Source: Pseudomonas putida
GTDB lineage: Bacteria; Pseudomonadota; Gammaproteobacteria; Pseudomonadales; Pseudomonadaceae
Length of the DNA stretch: 64,000 bases
Direction: 5' to 3'
Assembly (NCBI GenBank): GCA_029953615.1
Contig: CP124529.1
Location: 1,578,998-1,642,997, forward strand
In this document: positions 1 through 9,794 of the stretch, one piece after another
How positions within the stretch are numbered: position 1 is the stretch's first letter
Layout of the letters: every line of letters begins with the position of its first letter
Made by a program: the position numbers and the translations under genes
Notes under the pieces: generated by a model
What the model saw: the letters and a program-made list of their open reading frames with translations, nothing else
What the model was told of the DNA's origin: nothing
Databases searched by the model: none

Positions 1-197
1 TTGTACAGATGGCTGGCCATCGCAATACTGGTTTCGCGAACCAGCCCGGGGTCGATATCACGCTGCTCAAGCAGCGCTTCAACGGGCTGCCAGGCAACAT
101 GAAGCAAGTCGCCGATGGTAAAGCCGGGCATCGGCGGAAACACGCCTGGCGGCAGTTCGGACTGTGGGATTGAAGTTTCGTTGGAGTAATCGTGCAC
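1..197 (-). CDS. Hypothetical protein, N-terminal part only
   Basis: The gene runs off the left edge of the window; only the first 65 codons are visible. I start it at a GTG at 197 because AAGG lies 8 nt upstream and the frame is open to the edge; an ATG at 219 is out of frame. The visible protein begins MHDYSNETSIPQSELPPG, is proline-rich at first and then looks helical. I recognise no family and no signal peptide. It lies downstream of the broken MFS exporter on the same strand, with a 163-bp gap (198-360) in which I see nothing. Confidence 0.5.
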   Translation of the reverse strand, partial: MHDYSNETSIPQSELPPGVFPPMPGFTIGDLLHVAWQPVEALLEQRDIDPGLVRETSIAMASHLY

Positions 198-360
198 GAG
201 AAGGTCCTTGTCTCAGCATAATCTGGCGATTGCCAGATCCCTTGGCGCCGTTGTCTACGCGTCCTCAATGAGAGTAATCATTTGAATTGGTTGCGCGCAA
301 GGAGCATGTAATGCAACGCGACCTGCCTCCAAAGCCGAACGTCGTTTCAGGCCACCCGGT

Positions 361-1885
361 TCACGATTGCTGTGCTCCCTGGAGGGTTGGCAGTGGCCGG
401 CTCAGCAACGTGCCAACCGATACGGCAAACAGCAGTGCCGCTACGCCCGCAACTTGCAATACAGCTTCGAAACCACCCATGAACGCCTGCCGGGCCAAGG
501 GAGCTACTGCTTGACGCAGGCCTGGGTCGAGCATGGCCAATGCCGCTTGCAGGTCACCTGCGGCAACCCGGGTAGCCATTGCGGCAACCTGGCCCGATTG
601 AGCGGGAGCCACGGTGGCCATGGCCTCATGCAACAATTGCCCGCTGCGGGCAGCTAGCACACCCCCGAGAACACCGATGGCAAGCACGATCGCGCCGAAC
701 CGCGTGGTGGTGCTCAGGCCCGAAGCCATGCCGGTACGTTCACGCGGTACGCAAGCCATGATGTTCTTGCGTATCGCCATTGAGCAGCCCGGCGCCAGCG
801 CCCAGCACCACGCTGGCGAGGGCGAATGCGCTATAGCCGCCGTACCCTGCAGCCCAGGCGCACAGCAGGTTGCCCGCCCCTACCAGCACCAGGCCCAGCG
901 CAAACACCTGCGCCGGGCTCAAGCGTGCAGCCAGACGCATGCCCAGGCGTGGGGTCAGCAGCATGGCCACGGCAAACGGCAGCATGCCTGCGCCAGCAGC
1001 CAAGGCCGACAATTGCAGGCCGTTCTGCAGGTACAGCGGCAGCAGGGTCATCATCACTTGGGCGCAGGCAGCATAGGCAAACATCCCCAGCAAGGCGCCA
1101 ACGAAACGCCCGCTGCGCATCAGCCGCAGGTCGATCATCGGCCGTTCCTGGCTGCGCTCGACCATGACGAACAGGCCGAACAGGAAGGCGCTGATCACCA
1201 GCCGCCCCAGGGTTTGCGCACTGCCCCAGCCTACCTGGTTGGCATCGATCATCGCCCAGATCAGGTAACCCAGGCTGCCGGCGAAAGTCAGGCTGCCCCA
1301 TGGGTCGAGCCGTGCCGCAGCGCTGTCACGGGACTCTTCGACACTGCGCAACACCATCACTGCCAGCACTGCCACCAACGGCAAGTTGATGTAGAAGATC
1401 CAGCGCCAGCCAAGAGTGCTGGCGATCACCCCGCCCAGTAGCGGCGCAAAAGTGATGGTGGCACCCATGCAGGCGCCCCAGAAAGCCCAGGCGCGCATGC
1501 GTTCCTGGGGTTGATGGAAGCGGTTGCCGATCGCGGCCAAGGCCGAGGTCAGCAAAAGCGCCGCGCCAACGCCCTTGGCTGCCCTGGCCAGGTCGAGGAA
1601 CAGCAGATTGGGCGCCGCGCCGCAGGCTAGCGAGGCGATGCCGAACAGGGCCAGGCCGAGCAGCAGCATGCGCCGGCGGCCAAAACGGTCGGCAAGGCTG
1701 CCAGCGGGCAGCAGGCAGGCGGCGAAGGCCAGCAGGTAGGCGCTGACCACCCATTCAATATCGGCGAACGAGCCGGACAGTTCGCGCGCGATGCTGGGCA
1801 GGCTGACCGCGACGATGTTGGTGTCGAGAATGATCAGGGCGCAGACCAGGGAGGCGGTGAGCAAGGTGAAACGCGCAGAGGGCAT
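361..1885 (-). CDS. MFS drug-efflux transporter (DHA2/EmrB-QacA type), frame interrupted near 762
   Basis: This is an inner-membrane proton-driven exporter of the 14-helix DHA2 group. The first frame (from ATG 1885, with GGAG 8-10 nt upstream) gives MPSARFTLLTASL, the helix-1 motif LDTNIVAVSLPSIA, and the loop 2-3 signature LADRFGRRRM. It runs to LLNGDTQ and then loses homology. The next frame resumes immediately with NIMACVPRERTGMASG, the motif expected in this family before the last helices, and ends at 361. Removing one base near 762 (ACGC to ACG or ACC) joins the two parts into about 507 residues. It is divergent from a LysR regulator 176 bp away, the usual arrangement for a regulator and its exporter. 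Substrate unknown. Confidence 0.8.
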
Positions 1886-2061
1886 GGTGAGGCTCCGGAT
1901 GCATAGCGGGTTGGTTCTGGCGGTGTTATTGGCCTGCAAGATCGCCGGGCAGGCTTTGCCGCCAAGCCACCAGCCTTGTAGTGTTGGCCCCAACATAACG
2001 CCGCCAGCCCCAAGGCTTGTTAGCCCCGGCGGCCCGTGTCATTACCCTGCAGGTAACACCC

Positions 2062-2925
2062 ATGGAAATCCGCCATTTCCGCTACTTCCTCTGCGTCGCC
2101 CGTCACGGCCACTTCACCCGTGCCGCCGAACAGCTGGGCATTGCCCCGCCCACCCTCAGCCGGCAGATCCAGGACATGGAGCGCGAACTGGGCGTGCGCC
2201 TCTTCGAACGCAACCAGCGCGAGGTCAATCTAACCGCTGCGGGCCAGGCGCTGTTGGTCGAGGCCGAAAATGCCGTGCGCCAGTTCGACGCTGCGCAACT
2301 GGGTGCGCAACGGGCAGCTCGAGGCGAAAGCGGGCGCATCGAACTGGGCTATGTGGCTTCGGCCGCGTACTCGGGCATGCTCCAACAGCAAGTCAGCCGC
2401 TACAGCGAAACCTGCCCCGGCGTACGCCTGAACATTCGCGAACTGCCCATGGCCGAACTGCCCGGCATGGTCTGCGACGGCCTGCTTGACCTTGCCTACG
2501 TGCGATCGCCGATGGAGCTCCCCGAGGAACTCGAAGCTATCGCCTTGCACCAGGAAGGTTTCGTCCTCGCCCTACCGGCCAGCTCGCGGATCAATGAAGT
2601 GCCGCAGATCCCGGCCTCGCGCCTGGCCAATGAAACCTTCATCCTGCCTGAGCAGATCTCCGGCACGCTGGAGGTGGCGGCGCAAGGTCGTTTCGTCCCC
2701 AGGCTTGGCCCACAGCCCGGTAGCCTGGTGGCGGTGCTCACCCTGGTGTCACTCGGCCAAGGCATCGCAGTGGTGCCGGAATCGGTAGTGCAGCGCATCA
2801 GCCTGCCGCAGGTGAACTACCGGCGAATTGTCGACTGCCATGCCAGCTCTTGGCTCAGCCTGATTCATCGACGTTTCGACAAAGCGCCAACGGCAATGAA
2901 GTACATCGAGATGATCAAGGGCTAA
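2062..2925 (+). CDS. LysR-family transcriptional regulator
   Basis: A 287-residue LysR-type regulator. Residues 1-60 form the winged helix-turn-helix (MEIRHFRYFLCVARHGHF, then RAAEQLGIAPPTLSRQIQ and LFERN). The rest is the effector-binding substrate-like domain. I take the ATG at 2062, which gives the canonical start of the family, rather than upstream in-frame codons. It is transcribed away from the DHA2 exporter and probably controls it, and itself, from the shared 176-bp region. A near-palindrome around CCTGCAGG at 2042-2056, just before the start codon, could be an autoregulatory site. Effector unknown. Confidence 0.88.
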   Translation: MEIRHFRYFLCVARHGHFTRAAEQLGIAPPTLSRQIQDMERELGVRLFERNQREVNLTAAGQALLVEAENAVRQFDAAQLGAQRAARGESGRIELGYVASAAYSGMLQQQVSRYSETCPGVRLNIRELPMAELPGMVCDGLLDLAYVRSPMELPEELEAIALHQEGFVLALPASSRINEVPQIPASRLANETFILPEQISGTLEVAAQGRFVPRLGPQPGSLVAVLTLVSLGQGIAVVPESVVQRISLPQVNYRRIVDCHASSWLSLIHRRFDKAPTAMKYIEMIKG

Positions 2926-2956
2926 AAAAAACAAAGGGCACCCTCCACTGGTGCCC
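2924..2956 (-). terminator. Intrinsic terminator of the gabP-like gene
   Basis: GGGCACC at 2937-2943 pairs with GGTGCCC at 2950-2956. On the minus strand the stem is followed by TTTGTTTTTTTT. It lies 26 nt beyond the stop of the permease and reaches the last bases of the convergent LysR gene. There is no T-run on the plus strand, so it mainly acts leftward. Confidence 0.8.
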
Positions 2957-2982
2957 GTTGCCCTGCCGCCAGGTGAACTCAA

Positions 2983-4374
2983 TCACCCCATCGAACGCGC
3001 CCCCACCGGTTGCGCATGGCCCCGCGTGGTCACGATCCCCAGGAAGGAAATCACGATCGCCAGGCCCAACGTTGAGGTCACTTCCGCCCGGTGTTCAGGC
3101 GTGAACATCATTACTGCCAGCGTCCCGCCGATGAACAGAATCACCGCCCAGGTCAGGTACGGGAACAGCCACATGCGGAACTTCAGCTCGGTGTTTTCCC
3201 GCTCCAGGCGGCGGCGCATGCGCAGCTGCGAAATGGCGATGACCATGTACACCAGCAAGGCGATGGCGCCGGAGCTGGCCAACAGGAACTCGAACACGCC
3301 CTTTGGCGCGAAGTAGTTGAGGACGGCGATGGCCGCACCGATCAGCGTGCTGCCGAACACCGCCGCACGCGGAACACCGACCTTGGAGGTCTTGTTGAGC
3401 ATGGCTGGCGCGTCACCGCGCTTGGCCAGCGAGAACATCATCCGCGAGGCAATGTAGATCGAAGAGTTCATGCAGCTGGTCACTGCCACCAGCACCACCA
3501 GGTCGACCATGAAGGCCGCGTTGGGGATGTTCATGATCTCCAGCGCACGCTGGTAGGAACCCACCACCGCCAGCTGCGGGTCATTCCACGGCACCACCGA
3601 TATGATCACGAAGATCGACAGGATGTAGAAGGTGCTGATACGCCAGATCACCGAGCGGGTGGCCTTGGCGATATTGCGCGACGGGTCGCTGGATTCGGAC
3701 GCGGCGATGGTCACCGCTTCGGTGCCGATGAAGCTGAACATCACGGTGATGAATGCACCGACCACCGCCGACCAGCCCTTCGGCGCGAAGCCGCCGTGCT
3801 CGGCCATCAAGCCGCTCAGGCCACTGACCTCGCGGTTGGGCAGCCAACCCATCAGCGCGGCGAAGCCCAGGCCGATGAAGCCGAGAATGGCCGTGACCTT
3901 GAGAATGGCGAACCAGAACTCGAACTCACCGTACTTGGCCACGCTGAACAGGTTGGTACCGGCCAGCAGCAGCACCGAGGCCAGGGCGAAGATCCAGCTG
4001 TCCACCTGCGGGAACCAGGCGTTCAGCACATGCCCTGCTGCCAAGGCTTCGATCGGAATTACCAGTACCCAGAACCACCAGTACAACCAGCCGATGGTGT
4101 AGCCGGCCCAGCGGCCGATGGCCTGCTCGGCGTAGGTGGAAAACGATCCGGTATCGGGGTGTGCCACGGCCATTTCGCCGAGCATGCGCATGACCAGTAC
4201 CACCAGGGTCCCGGCCACGAAATAGGAGATTATGGTAGCTGGCCCGGCTGCCGCAATGGCATGGCCAGAGCCAACGAATAGTCCGGCGCCGATGATGCCG
4301 GCGATGGACAGCATCGTTACATGACGTGGCTTGAAACCTTGTGCAAGGTTGCCATCAGATCCCACGGTGTTCAT
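2983..4374 (-). CDS. gabP: GABA permease-like amino acid transporter (APC superfamily, AAT family)
   Basis: A 463-residue, 12-helix inner-membrane permease that closely resembles E. coli GabP from end to end. Matching stretches include RHVTMLSIAGIIGAGLFVGS, MRMLGEMAVAHPDTGSFSTY, AIGRWAGYTIGWLYWWFWVL and SSGAIALLVYMVIAISQLRM. The family takes up 4-aminobutyrate or related amino acids with protons. No GABA-catabolic genes lie next to it, so the real substrate may differ. It ends at a clear terminator. Upstream, 4375-4688 holds its promoter region and no gene that I can support. Confidence 0.82.
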   Translation of the reverse strand: MNTVGSDGNLAQGFKPRHVTMLSIAGIIGAGLFVGSGHAIAAAGPATIISYFVAGTLVVLVMRMLGEMAVAHPDTGSFSTYAEQAIGRWAGYTIGWLYWWFWVLVIPIEALAAGHVLNAWFPQVDSWIFALASVLLLAGTNLFSVAKYGEFEFWFAILKVTAILGFIGLGFAALMGWLPNREVSGLSGLMAEHGGFAPKGWSAVVGAFITVMFSFIGTEAVTIAASESSDPSRNIAKATRSVIWRISTFYILSIFVIISVVPWNDPQLAVVGSYQRALEIMNIPNAAFMVDLVVLVAVTSCMNSSIYIASRMMFSLAKRGDAPAMLNKTSKVGVPRAAVFGSTLIGAAIAVLNYFAPKGVFEFLLASSGAIALLVYMVIAISQLRMRRRLERENTELKFRMWLFPYLTWAVILFIGGTLAVMMFTPEHRAEVTSTLGLAIVISFLGIVTTRGHAQPVGARSMG

Positions 4375-4688
4375 TGATGTTGTTCTCTTTTTGCTGACAC
4401 AAGGATGGACGGGCAGGCGTAGGCGAAAATATCTCCTTTGAAATCAATAAGTCGACACGTTGCTCGCGTTCTGTTGTTGATATTTGGAGCGCGTCACAGA
4501 GCAATGTGTCAGTGCAGGTCGGGCTTCATTTAAGCCCCCCAGGGCTGCGGGAAATTACACGAGAACGCCCCGGAACTGTTCGATCACGACAGGGTGTTTC
4601 CATTAACGCCAGATGTTGCCGATGGCATGCCCGATCGCGTCACCTGGCCGCCTGGAGCTTTTGTTTTTCATTTGGGTGTGTCGTGGCT

Positions 4689-4776
4689 GTACCGGCCCTT
4701 TCGCGGGCTCGCCCGCTCCCACAGGTACTCCACAACCCCAGAACCTGTGGGAGCGGGCAAGCCCGCGAAGAGGCCA
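4689..4776. repeat. REP inverted-repeat pair (CGCGGGC type)
   Basis: Two arms in opposite orientation, each of the form CCTGTGGGAGCGGGC-N2-GCCCGCGAA-GGCC, lie just past the gudD stop codon. This is the commonest of three REP types in the window. The pair can fold as one long hairpin in the RNA, so it may stabilise or end transcripts. Confidence 0.85.
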
Positions 4777-4782
4777 GCAGCC

Positions 4783-6129
4783 TCAACGCACCAGGCAAGG
4801 CCGCTTGTTATCGAAGCGCCAGCCCGGGATCAGGAACTGCATCGCCACGCTGTCATCCCGCGCGCCCAAGCCCATGTTGCGGTAGCACTCATGCGCCTTG
4901 GCCAACTGGTCTTCATCCAGCTCCACCCCCAGCCCCGGCCGTGCCGGCACGTGCACATGCCCGTCGACGATGCGCAGCGGCTCGCGAGTCAGGCGCTGGC
5001 CGTCCTGCCAGATCCAGTGGGTGTCGATCGCGGTGATTTCACCCGGTGCCGCAGCTGCCACCTGGGTGAACATCGCCAGCGAGATATCGAAGTGGTTGTT
5101 GGAATGCGAGCCCCAGGTCAGCCCCCAGTCGTTGCACATCTGCGCCACCCGCACCGAACCCTGCAAGGTCCAGAAGTGCGGGTCGGCCAGCGGGATGTCC
5201 ACCGACTGCAACTGGATCGCATGGCCCATCTGCCGCCAGTCGGTAGCGATCATGTTGGTGGCGGTGGGCAGGCCAGTGGCGCGACGGAACTCGGCCATCA
5301 CCTCCCGGCCCGAGTAGCCGTTCTCGGCACCGCACGGGTCTTCCGCATAAGCCAGCACATCATGCTTGTCGCGGCACAACGCAATGGCCTCCTGCAATGA
5401 CCAGGCACCGTTCGGGTCGAGGGTAATGCGAGCTTCGGGGAAACGTTCGGCCAGGGCCGTTACCGCTTCCATCTCCTCCTCGCCGCGCAACACCCCACCC
5501 TTGAGCTTGAAGTCGCTGAAGCCATAGCGCGCCTTGGCGGCCTCGGCCAGGCGCACCACCGCGTCCGGGGTCAGGGCCTTTTCGTGGCGCAGGTGGAACC
5601 AGTCGTCCTCGGCATCGGCTTCGCTGCGGTAGGCCAGGTCGGTCTGCCGACGGTCGCCGATGTAGAACAGGTAACCGAGCATCTTCACCGCCTCGCGCTG
5701 CTGGCCTTCGCCCAGCAGTGCCGCCATCGGTACATTCAGGTGCTGGCCAAGCAGGTCGAGCAGCGCCGACTCGATGGCCGTCACCGCATGCACGGTAATG
5801 CGCAGGTCGAAGGTCTGCAGGCCGCGACCAGCCGAATCACGGCTGGCGAAGGTCTGGCGCATGGCATTGAGCACGCGCTGGTAATGGCCGATCGGCTGGC
5901 CGACCACCAGGCTGCGGGCGTCCTCCAGGGTCTGGCGGATCTTCTCGCCGCCGGGCACCTCACCCAGCCCGGTATTGCCGGCGCTGTCACGCAGCACCAC
6001 GACGTTGCGGGTGAAGAACGGGCCATGGGCGCCACTGAGGTTGAGCAGCATGCTGTCGTGGCCAGCGACGGGGATCACGCGCAAATCAGTGACCACGGGG
6101 GTGCTGGTGTGAAGGGTGTGCATGTTCAT
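4783..6129 (-). CDS. gudD: D-glucarate dehydratase
   Basis: Removes water from D-glucarate (and L-idarate in the family) to give 5-keto-4-deoxy-D-glucarate, in the cytoplasm. This 448-residue enolase-superfamily protein has the usual family length. It keeps the active-site pattern: KLK at 208-210, Asp238 (DPNGAW), Glu263 (EDPCG), Asn292 (TNMIATDW) and His342 (SHSNNHFD), each about three residues beyond the E. coli positions. I use the ATG at 6129; the ATG at 6123 would remove two residues, and the long upstream extension has no family character. It follows the transporter by 19 bp, so the two are one operon. No second catabolic enzyme (aldolase or dehydratase) is in the window. Confidence 0.93.
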   Translation of the reverse strand: MNMHTLHTSTPVVTDLRVIPVAGHDSMLLNLSGAHGPFFTRNVVVLRDSAGNTGLGEVPGGEKIRQTLEDARSLVVGQPIGHYQRVLNAMRQTFASRDSAGRGLQTFDLRITVHAVTAIESALLDLLGQHLNVPMAALLGEGQQREAVKMLGYLFYIGDRRQTDLAYRSEADAEDDWFHLRHEKALTPDAVVRLAEAAKARYGFSDFKLKGGVLRGEEEMEAVTALAERFPEARITLDPNGAWSLQEAIALCRDKHDVLAYAEDPCGAENGYSGREVMAEFRRATGLPTATNMIATDWRQMGHAIQLQSVDIPLADPHFWTLQGSVRVAQMCNDWGLTWGSHSNNHFDISLAMFTQVAAAAPGEITAIDTHWIWQDGQRLTREPLRIVDGHVHVPARPGLGVELDEDQLAKAHECYRNMGLGARDDSVAMQFLIPGWRFDNKRPCLVR

Positions 6130-6148
6130 GGTTGTTGTCTCGCAGTCA

Positions 6149-7501
6149 TCAATGGCTCTGACCCAGGGCCGAAGGGGCCGTGAGGTCATCGGAAGGGACG
6201 CCCTTTGGGCGAGTGCGTACGAAGAAGATGGCAATGGCCGCCAGCACCGAGGTCACCGCCAGGCCGTACAGGCCGCCCTGGATCGAGCCGGTCTGCTGCT
6301 CCAGCAGGCCGAAGGTGGTAGGGGCGACGAAGCCGCCGAGGTTGCCGACCGAGTTGATCAGGGCGATCACCGCAGCGGCGATGCGGGCATCCAGGTAGCC
6401 CTGCGGGATCGGCCAGAACAGTGACGACGCCGACTTGAAACCGATGGCCGCAAAGCACACTGCGACAAAGGCGAACACCGGCCCACCCGTGGTGGACATG
6501 AACATGCCGATGGCAGCGATCACCAGCGCACCTGCCACCCAGGCCTGCTGGAACTTCCAGCGCGCCGAGCCGGCGGCGAAGGCATACATGGCCAGGATCG
6601 AGATCAGCCACGGGATCGAGTTGAAGAAGCCGACCTGCAGGTCGCTGAGGTCGCCCATGCGCTTGATGATGCTCGGCAGCCAGAAGGTGGCAGCGTAGAT
6701 GGTCAGCTGGATGCAGAAGTAGATCAGGCAGAACAGCAGGATCTGGCGGTCCTTGAGCAGGCGCCAGGCCGATGGCCTGACTGCGCCGACCGCTTCGCGC
6801 TCAAGCTGCTCGCGATCGATGGCGGCCACCAGTGCGTCCTGCTCGGCCTGGCTCAGCCACTTGGCGTCCTGCGGCCTGGAGTCGAGCCAGAAGAACACGA
6901 AGAAACACAGCGTTACCGAGGCCATGCCTTCGATGAACAGCATCCATTGCCAGCCATGCATGCCCAGGCCCTGGATCTGCATCAGCGCACCGGCCAGCGG
7001 CCCGGAAATCAGCGACGCCAATGCCGAACCGCTGAGGAAGATGGCAATCGCCTTGCCGCGCTCGGCGGCCGGTAGCCAGCGGGTGAAGTAGTAGATCACC
7101 CCGGGGAAGAAGCCCGCTTCGGCAACGCCCAGCAGAAAGCGCAGCACGTAGAACTGGGTTTCGTTCTGCACGAAGGCCATCGCCGTGGCCACCAGCCCCC
7201 AGGTGAACATGATGCGGGTCAGCCACAGCCGTGCACCAACCTTTTGCAGCAGCATGTTCGAGGGCACCTCGAACAGCGCGTAGCCGATGAAGAACAGGCC
7301 GGCGCCAAAGCCATAGGCCGCGGCGCTGATGCCCAGGTCGCTTTCCAGGTGCGGGCGGACGAAGCCGATGTTGACGCGATCCAGGTAGTTGACGATGAAC
7401 ATGATGACGAACAACGGCAGGACGTGGCGCTTGACCTTGGCCACGGCGCTGGCCAGGGCTTCGCCGTCATTACGGGCAGACGGAGCGAGGGTATCGTTCA
7501 C
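6149..7501 (-). CDS. gudP: MFS D-glucarate/D-galactarate-type transporter (ACS family)
   Basis: A 450-residue, 12-helix symporter of the anion:cation symporter family. Visible signatures are [13 protein letters not shown] after helix 1, the loop 2-3 segment [20 protein letters not shown], and the family motif [21 protein letters not shown] start it at the GTG at 7501, because GGGAGA lies 7 nt upstream; a GTG five codons earlier lacks such a site. The operon with gudD supports hexarate uptake, though other sugar acids are possible. Its promoter must lie in the 261-bp region shared with the FadR-type regulator, which carries that regulator's likely operators. Confidence 0.85.
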   Translation of the reverse strand: MNDTLAPSARNDGEALASAVAKVKRHVLPLFVIMFIVNYLDRVNIGFVRPHLESDLGISAAAYGFGAGLFFIGYALFEVPSNMLLQKVGARLWLTRIMFTWGLVATAMAFVQNETQFYVLRFLLGVAEAGFFPGVIYYFTRWLPAAERGKAIAIFLSGSALASLISGPLAGALMQIQGLGMHGWQWMLFIEGMASVTLCFFVFFWLDSRPQDAKWLSQAEQDALVAAIDREQLEREAVGAVRPSAWRLLKDRQILLFCLIYFCIQLTIYAATFWLPSIIKRMGDLSDLQVGFFNSIPWLISILAMYAFAAGSARWKFQQAWVAGALVIAAIGMFMSTTGGPVFAFVAVCFAAIGFKSASSLFWPIPQGYLDARIAAAVIALINSVGNLGGFVAPTTFGLLEQQTGSIQGGLYGLAVTSVLAAIAIFFVRTRPKGVPSDDLTAPSALGQSH

Positions 7502-7582
7502 TTGCGGATCTCCCACTAATTGTTTTTGTGCGGGTCGGGGTTGTCTGACATGGCAGTGGGCAGGAGCTTATGCGCAGCGCAG

Positions 7583-7593
7583 TTGTACGACAA
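7583..7593. promoter_or_regulatory. Putative FadR/GntR operator, site 1
   Basis: TTGTACGACAA is a perfect TTGT-N3-ACAA dyad, fitting the TnGTnnnACnA pattern typical of FadR-subfamily regulators. It lies 82 bp before the transporter start. A further palindrome, TACAAGCTTGTA at 7622-7633, overlaps a half-matching copy (TTGTACGATGT). Confidence 0.6.
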
Positions 7594-7727
7594 GATCAAC
7601 AAAAGCAGCAAAATCGCAAAATACAAGCTTGTACGATGTATAAATGCATCGATCATGCGAGAACAAACAAACTACGCGCTGGCTTGAGCACAGAAAAAAT
7701 CGGCAAAAAATATTTTTATCGATTAAC

Positions 7728-7738
7728 TTGTCGTACAA
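7728..7738. promoter_or_regulatory. Putative FadR/GntR operator, site 2
   Basis: TTGTCGTACAA, inside the 13-bp dyad CTTGTCGTACAAG (7727-7739), ends 24 bp before the regulator start codon. It is 145 bp from site 1, so the regulator could repress both itself and the gud operon. Confidence 0.65.
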
Positions 7739-7762
7739 GCACAACAACAATCGGACCCTACC

Positions 7763-8470
7763 ATGGCCACCGGACACGCCCACCAACGCGGCCACAGCCG
7801 CGCCCATGACCTGGTCTCCAGCCTTACCCAGCAGATTTTGCTGGGCACCTTCAAGCCAGGCGACAAGCTGCCCTCGGAGAACGCCTTGGTGCGCGAGCAC
7901 GGGGTCAGCCGCACGGTGGTCCGCGAGGCCCTGTCGAAATTGCAGGCCTCGGGGCTGGTGGAGCCACGCCACGGTATCGGTACGTTCGTGATGGAGCGCC
8001 AGGCCCAGGCCGGCCTGCGCATCGCTGCGGAAAGCGCGGCGAATGTGCGCGACCTGCTGGAACTGCGCATCGGCCTGGAAGGCCAGGCCGCAGCCCTGGC
8101 CGCGCTACGCCGTGACGAGGGGCACCTGACGCGCATGCGCCAGGCGCTGGACGACTACCAGGACCTGGCCGCCGCCGGCGACAGCTGCATCGAGGCCGAC
8201 CGGCGCTTTCACCTGCTGATCGCCGAGGCTACCGGCAACCTGTACTTCACTGAAATGCTGTTGCAACTGGGCAGCGGCCTGATCCCGCGCAACCGCATGG
8301 CCCTGGCCGAACGCAGCGGGGCCAAGCTGGCGCGGCAAGCGTACCTGGCGAACCTTGAGCATGAGGCGATCCTCAATGCCATCCGCCGGCAGGACCCGGA
8401 CGCGGCGCGGGCGGCGGTGTGCCTGCACCTGTCCAACAGCCGCGACCGACTACTGCCCGAACAGGCCTGA
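7763..8470 (+). CDS. FadR-subfamily GntR transcriptional regulator of the glucarate operon
   Basis: A 235-residue GntR-type repressor. Residues 12-75 form the winged helix (LVSSLTQQILLGTFKPGDKL, SENALVREHGVSRTVVREAL, GIGTFV). The C-terminal helical FCD domain has the metal/ligand residues in RFHLLIAEATGN and NLEHEAILNAI. It is divergent from gudP-gudD, and two TTGT-N3-ACAA dyads lie between them, so I infer that it represses the operon until a sugar acid binds. Ligand not proven by sequence. Confidence 0.88.
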   Translation: MATGHAHQRGHSRAHDLVSSLTQQILLGTFKPGDKLPSENALVREHGVSRTVVREALSKLQASGLVEPRHGIGTFVMERQAQAGLRIAAESAANVRDLLELRIGLEGQAAALAALRRDEGHLTRMRQALDDYQDLAAAGDSCIEADRRFHLLIAEATGNLYFTEMLLQLGSGLIPRNRMALAERSGAKLARQAYLANLEHEAILNAIRRQDPDAARAAVCLHLSNSRDRLLPEQA

Positions 8471-8479
8471 CACAATCCC

Positions 8480-8596
8480 TGTAGGAGCGGCCTTGTGTCG
8501 CGAAAGGGCTGCGAAGCGGCCCCAGCAATTTTTGCATCGTCGCTGAAATCCTGGGGCCGCTCCGCGGCCCTTTCGCGACACAAGGCCGCTCCTACA
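8480..8596. repeat. REP inverted-repeat pair (TGTCGCGA type)
   Basis: Arms TGTAGGAGCGGCCTTGTGTC and its reverse complement flank CGAAAGGGC-type inner segments. This second REP type has GGCCTTGTGTCGCGA in place of the GCGGGC palindrome. It fills the gap between the convergent regulator and MDR genes. Confidence 0.85.
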
Positions 8597-8618
8597 AAGA
8601 GAACCGCATCAGGCCTGC

Positions 8619-9629
8619 TTACCAGGTCAGGCAGATCTTGCCGAAATGCCGGTTGCTCTCCTGATAACGGAACGCCTCGACGATCTGCTCCAGCTCGAAA
8701 TGCTTGTCCACCACCGGCCGCAGGCCGTTGGCATCGATCGCCCGCACCATCGCCTGCTGCTGGGCGCGGCTGCCGACCAGCACGCCTTGCAGGCGAATCT
8801 GCCGCACCAGCGCCTGCACCAGCGGCAGCTGCCCGGCCACGCCGGTGAGGATGCCGATCAACGACACATGCCCACCAATGCGCGCGGCAATCATCGATTG
8901 CTCCAGCGTCGCCGGGCCGCCCACTTCGATCACATGGTCGACGCCGCGGTTGCCGGTAAGCTCGCGCACTTTCTCACCCCAGTCGGGGGTGCTCTTGTAG
9001 TTGATCAGGTGGTCGGCACCCAGGGCCTTCAGGCGCTCCAGCTTGGCGTCGCTGGACGATGTAGCGATCACCGTCGCACCCGCCAGCTTGGCAAACTGCA
9101 GGGCGAAGATCGACACACCACCGGTGCCCTGCACCAGCACCGTATCGCCGGGCTTGAGGTGGTCATCGCTCATCAACGCACGCCAGGCCGTGAGACCGGC
9201 GGTGGTCAGCGTGGCAGCTTCAGCGTGGCTGTAGCCCTTGGGCGCCAGGGTGAACGCGCTGGCGCGAGCGGTAACCTGTTCACGGGCGTAACCATCGATA
9301 CCATCCCCGGGCACCCTGGCGAAGCCCTCGACATTGGCCTGGCCGTCGAGCCAGTCGGGGAAGAAGGTGCTGACCACATTGTCGCCAACCTGGAACTCGG
9401 TGACGCCACTCCCCACCGCGACCACTTCGCCAGCGCCATCGGCCATGGGGATGCGCCGTTCGCTCGGGCCCCACATGCCGCTGACCACAGCGAAATCGTG
9501 GTAGTTGAGGGAGCTGGCGTGCAGGCGCACGGTGATCTCGCCGGCCTCGGGTGAAGAGGCCTCGCAGGTGCCGACCTCGACCTTGTCGTAGCCGCCGCCG
9601 GGTTGTACGTAGATGGCCTTGCTGGTCAT
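8619..9629 (-). CDS. Zinc-free MDR-family NAD(P)-dependent alcohol dehydrogenase / quinone oxidoreductase-like
   Basis: A 336-residue medium-chain dehydrogenase/reductase. The N-terminal GroES-like half contains LHASSLNYHDFAVVSG and GAGEVVAVGSGVTEFQVGD. The nucleotide-binding fold follows with VLVQGTGGVSIFALQFAKLA and the segment VIATSSSDAKLERLKALGAD. The structural-zinc cysteine cluster of true alcohol dehydrogenases is absent, which favours the quinone-oxidoreductase-like branch. Substrate cannot be told. It is a single gene between two REP loci. Confidence 0.82.
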   Translation of the reverse strand: MTSKAIYVQPGGGYDKVEVGTCEASSPEAGEITVRLHASSLNYHDFAVVSGMWGPSERRIPMADGAGEVVAVGSGVTEFQVGDNVVSTFFPDWLDGQANVEGFARVPGDGIDGYAREQVTARASAFTLAPKGYSHAEAATLTTAGLTAWRALMSDDHLKPGDTVLVQGTGGVSIFALQFAKLAGATVIATSSSDAKLERLKALGADHLINYKSTPDWGEKVRELTGNRGVDHVIEVGGPATLEQSMIAARIGGHVSLIGILTGVAGQLPLVQALVRQIRLQGVLVGSRAQQQAMVRAIDANGLRPVVDKHFELEQIVEAFRYQESNRHFGKICLTW

Positions 9630-9678
9630 GGGTGGGGTCTCCGTTCAGGGAATAGATTGGGGTTCAGCATAGACAGGT

Positions 9679-9774
9679 CCGGCCTCTTCGCGGGTGAACC
9701 CGCTCCCAGAGGTTGAGTGCTGCATTTGAGCTCGGCGCGGTCCCTGTAGGAGCTGGCTTGCCGGCGATAGGGCC
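9679..9774. repeat. Hybrid REP pair
   Basis: The left arm is of the CGCGGGTGAACCCGCTCCCA type and the right arm of the GGAGCTGGCTTGCCGGCGAT type. It is the only locus here that combines two REP types; see findings. Confidence 0.7.
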
Positions 9775-9794
9775 CGCATTGCCAATACAAAAAT

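Noticed and set aside
8480..8596. REP loci as a CRISPR array or insertion sequence
   Set aside because: There are no regularly spaced repeats at any one place, no cas genes and no transposase; the elements are dispersed inverted pairs typical of REP sequences.
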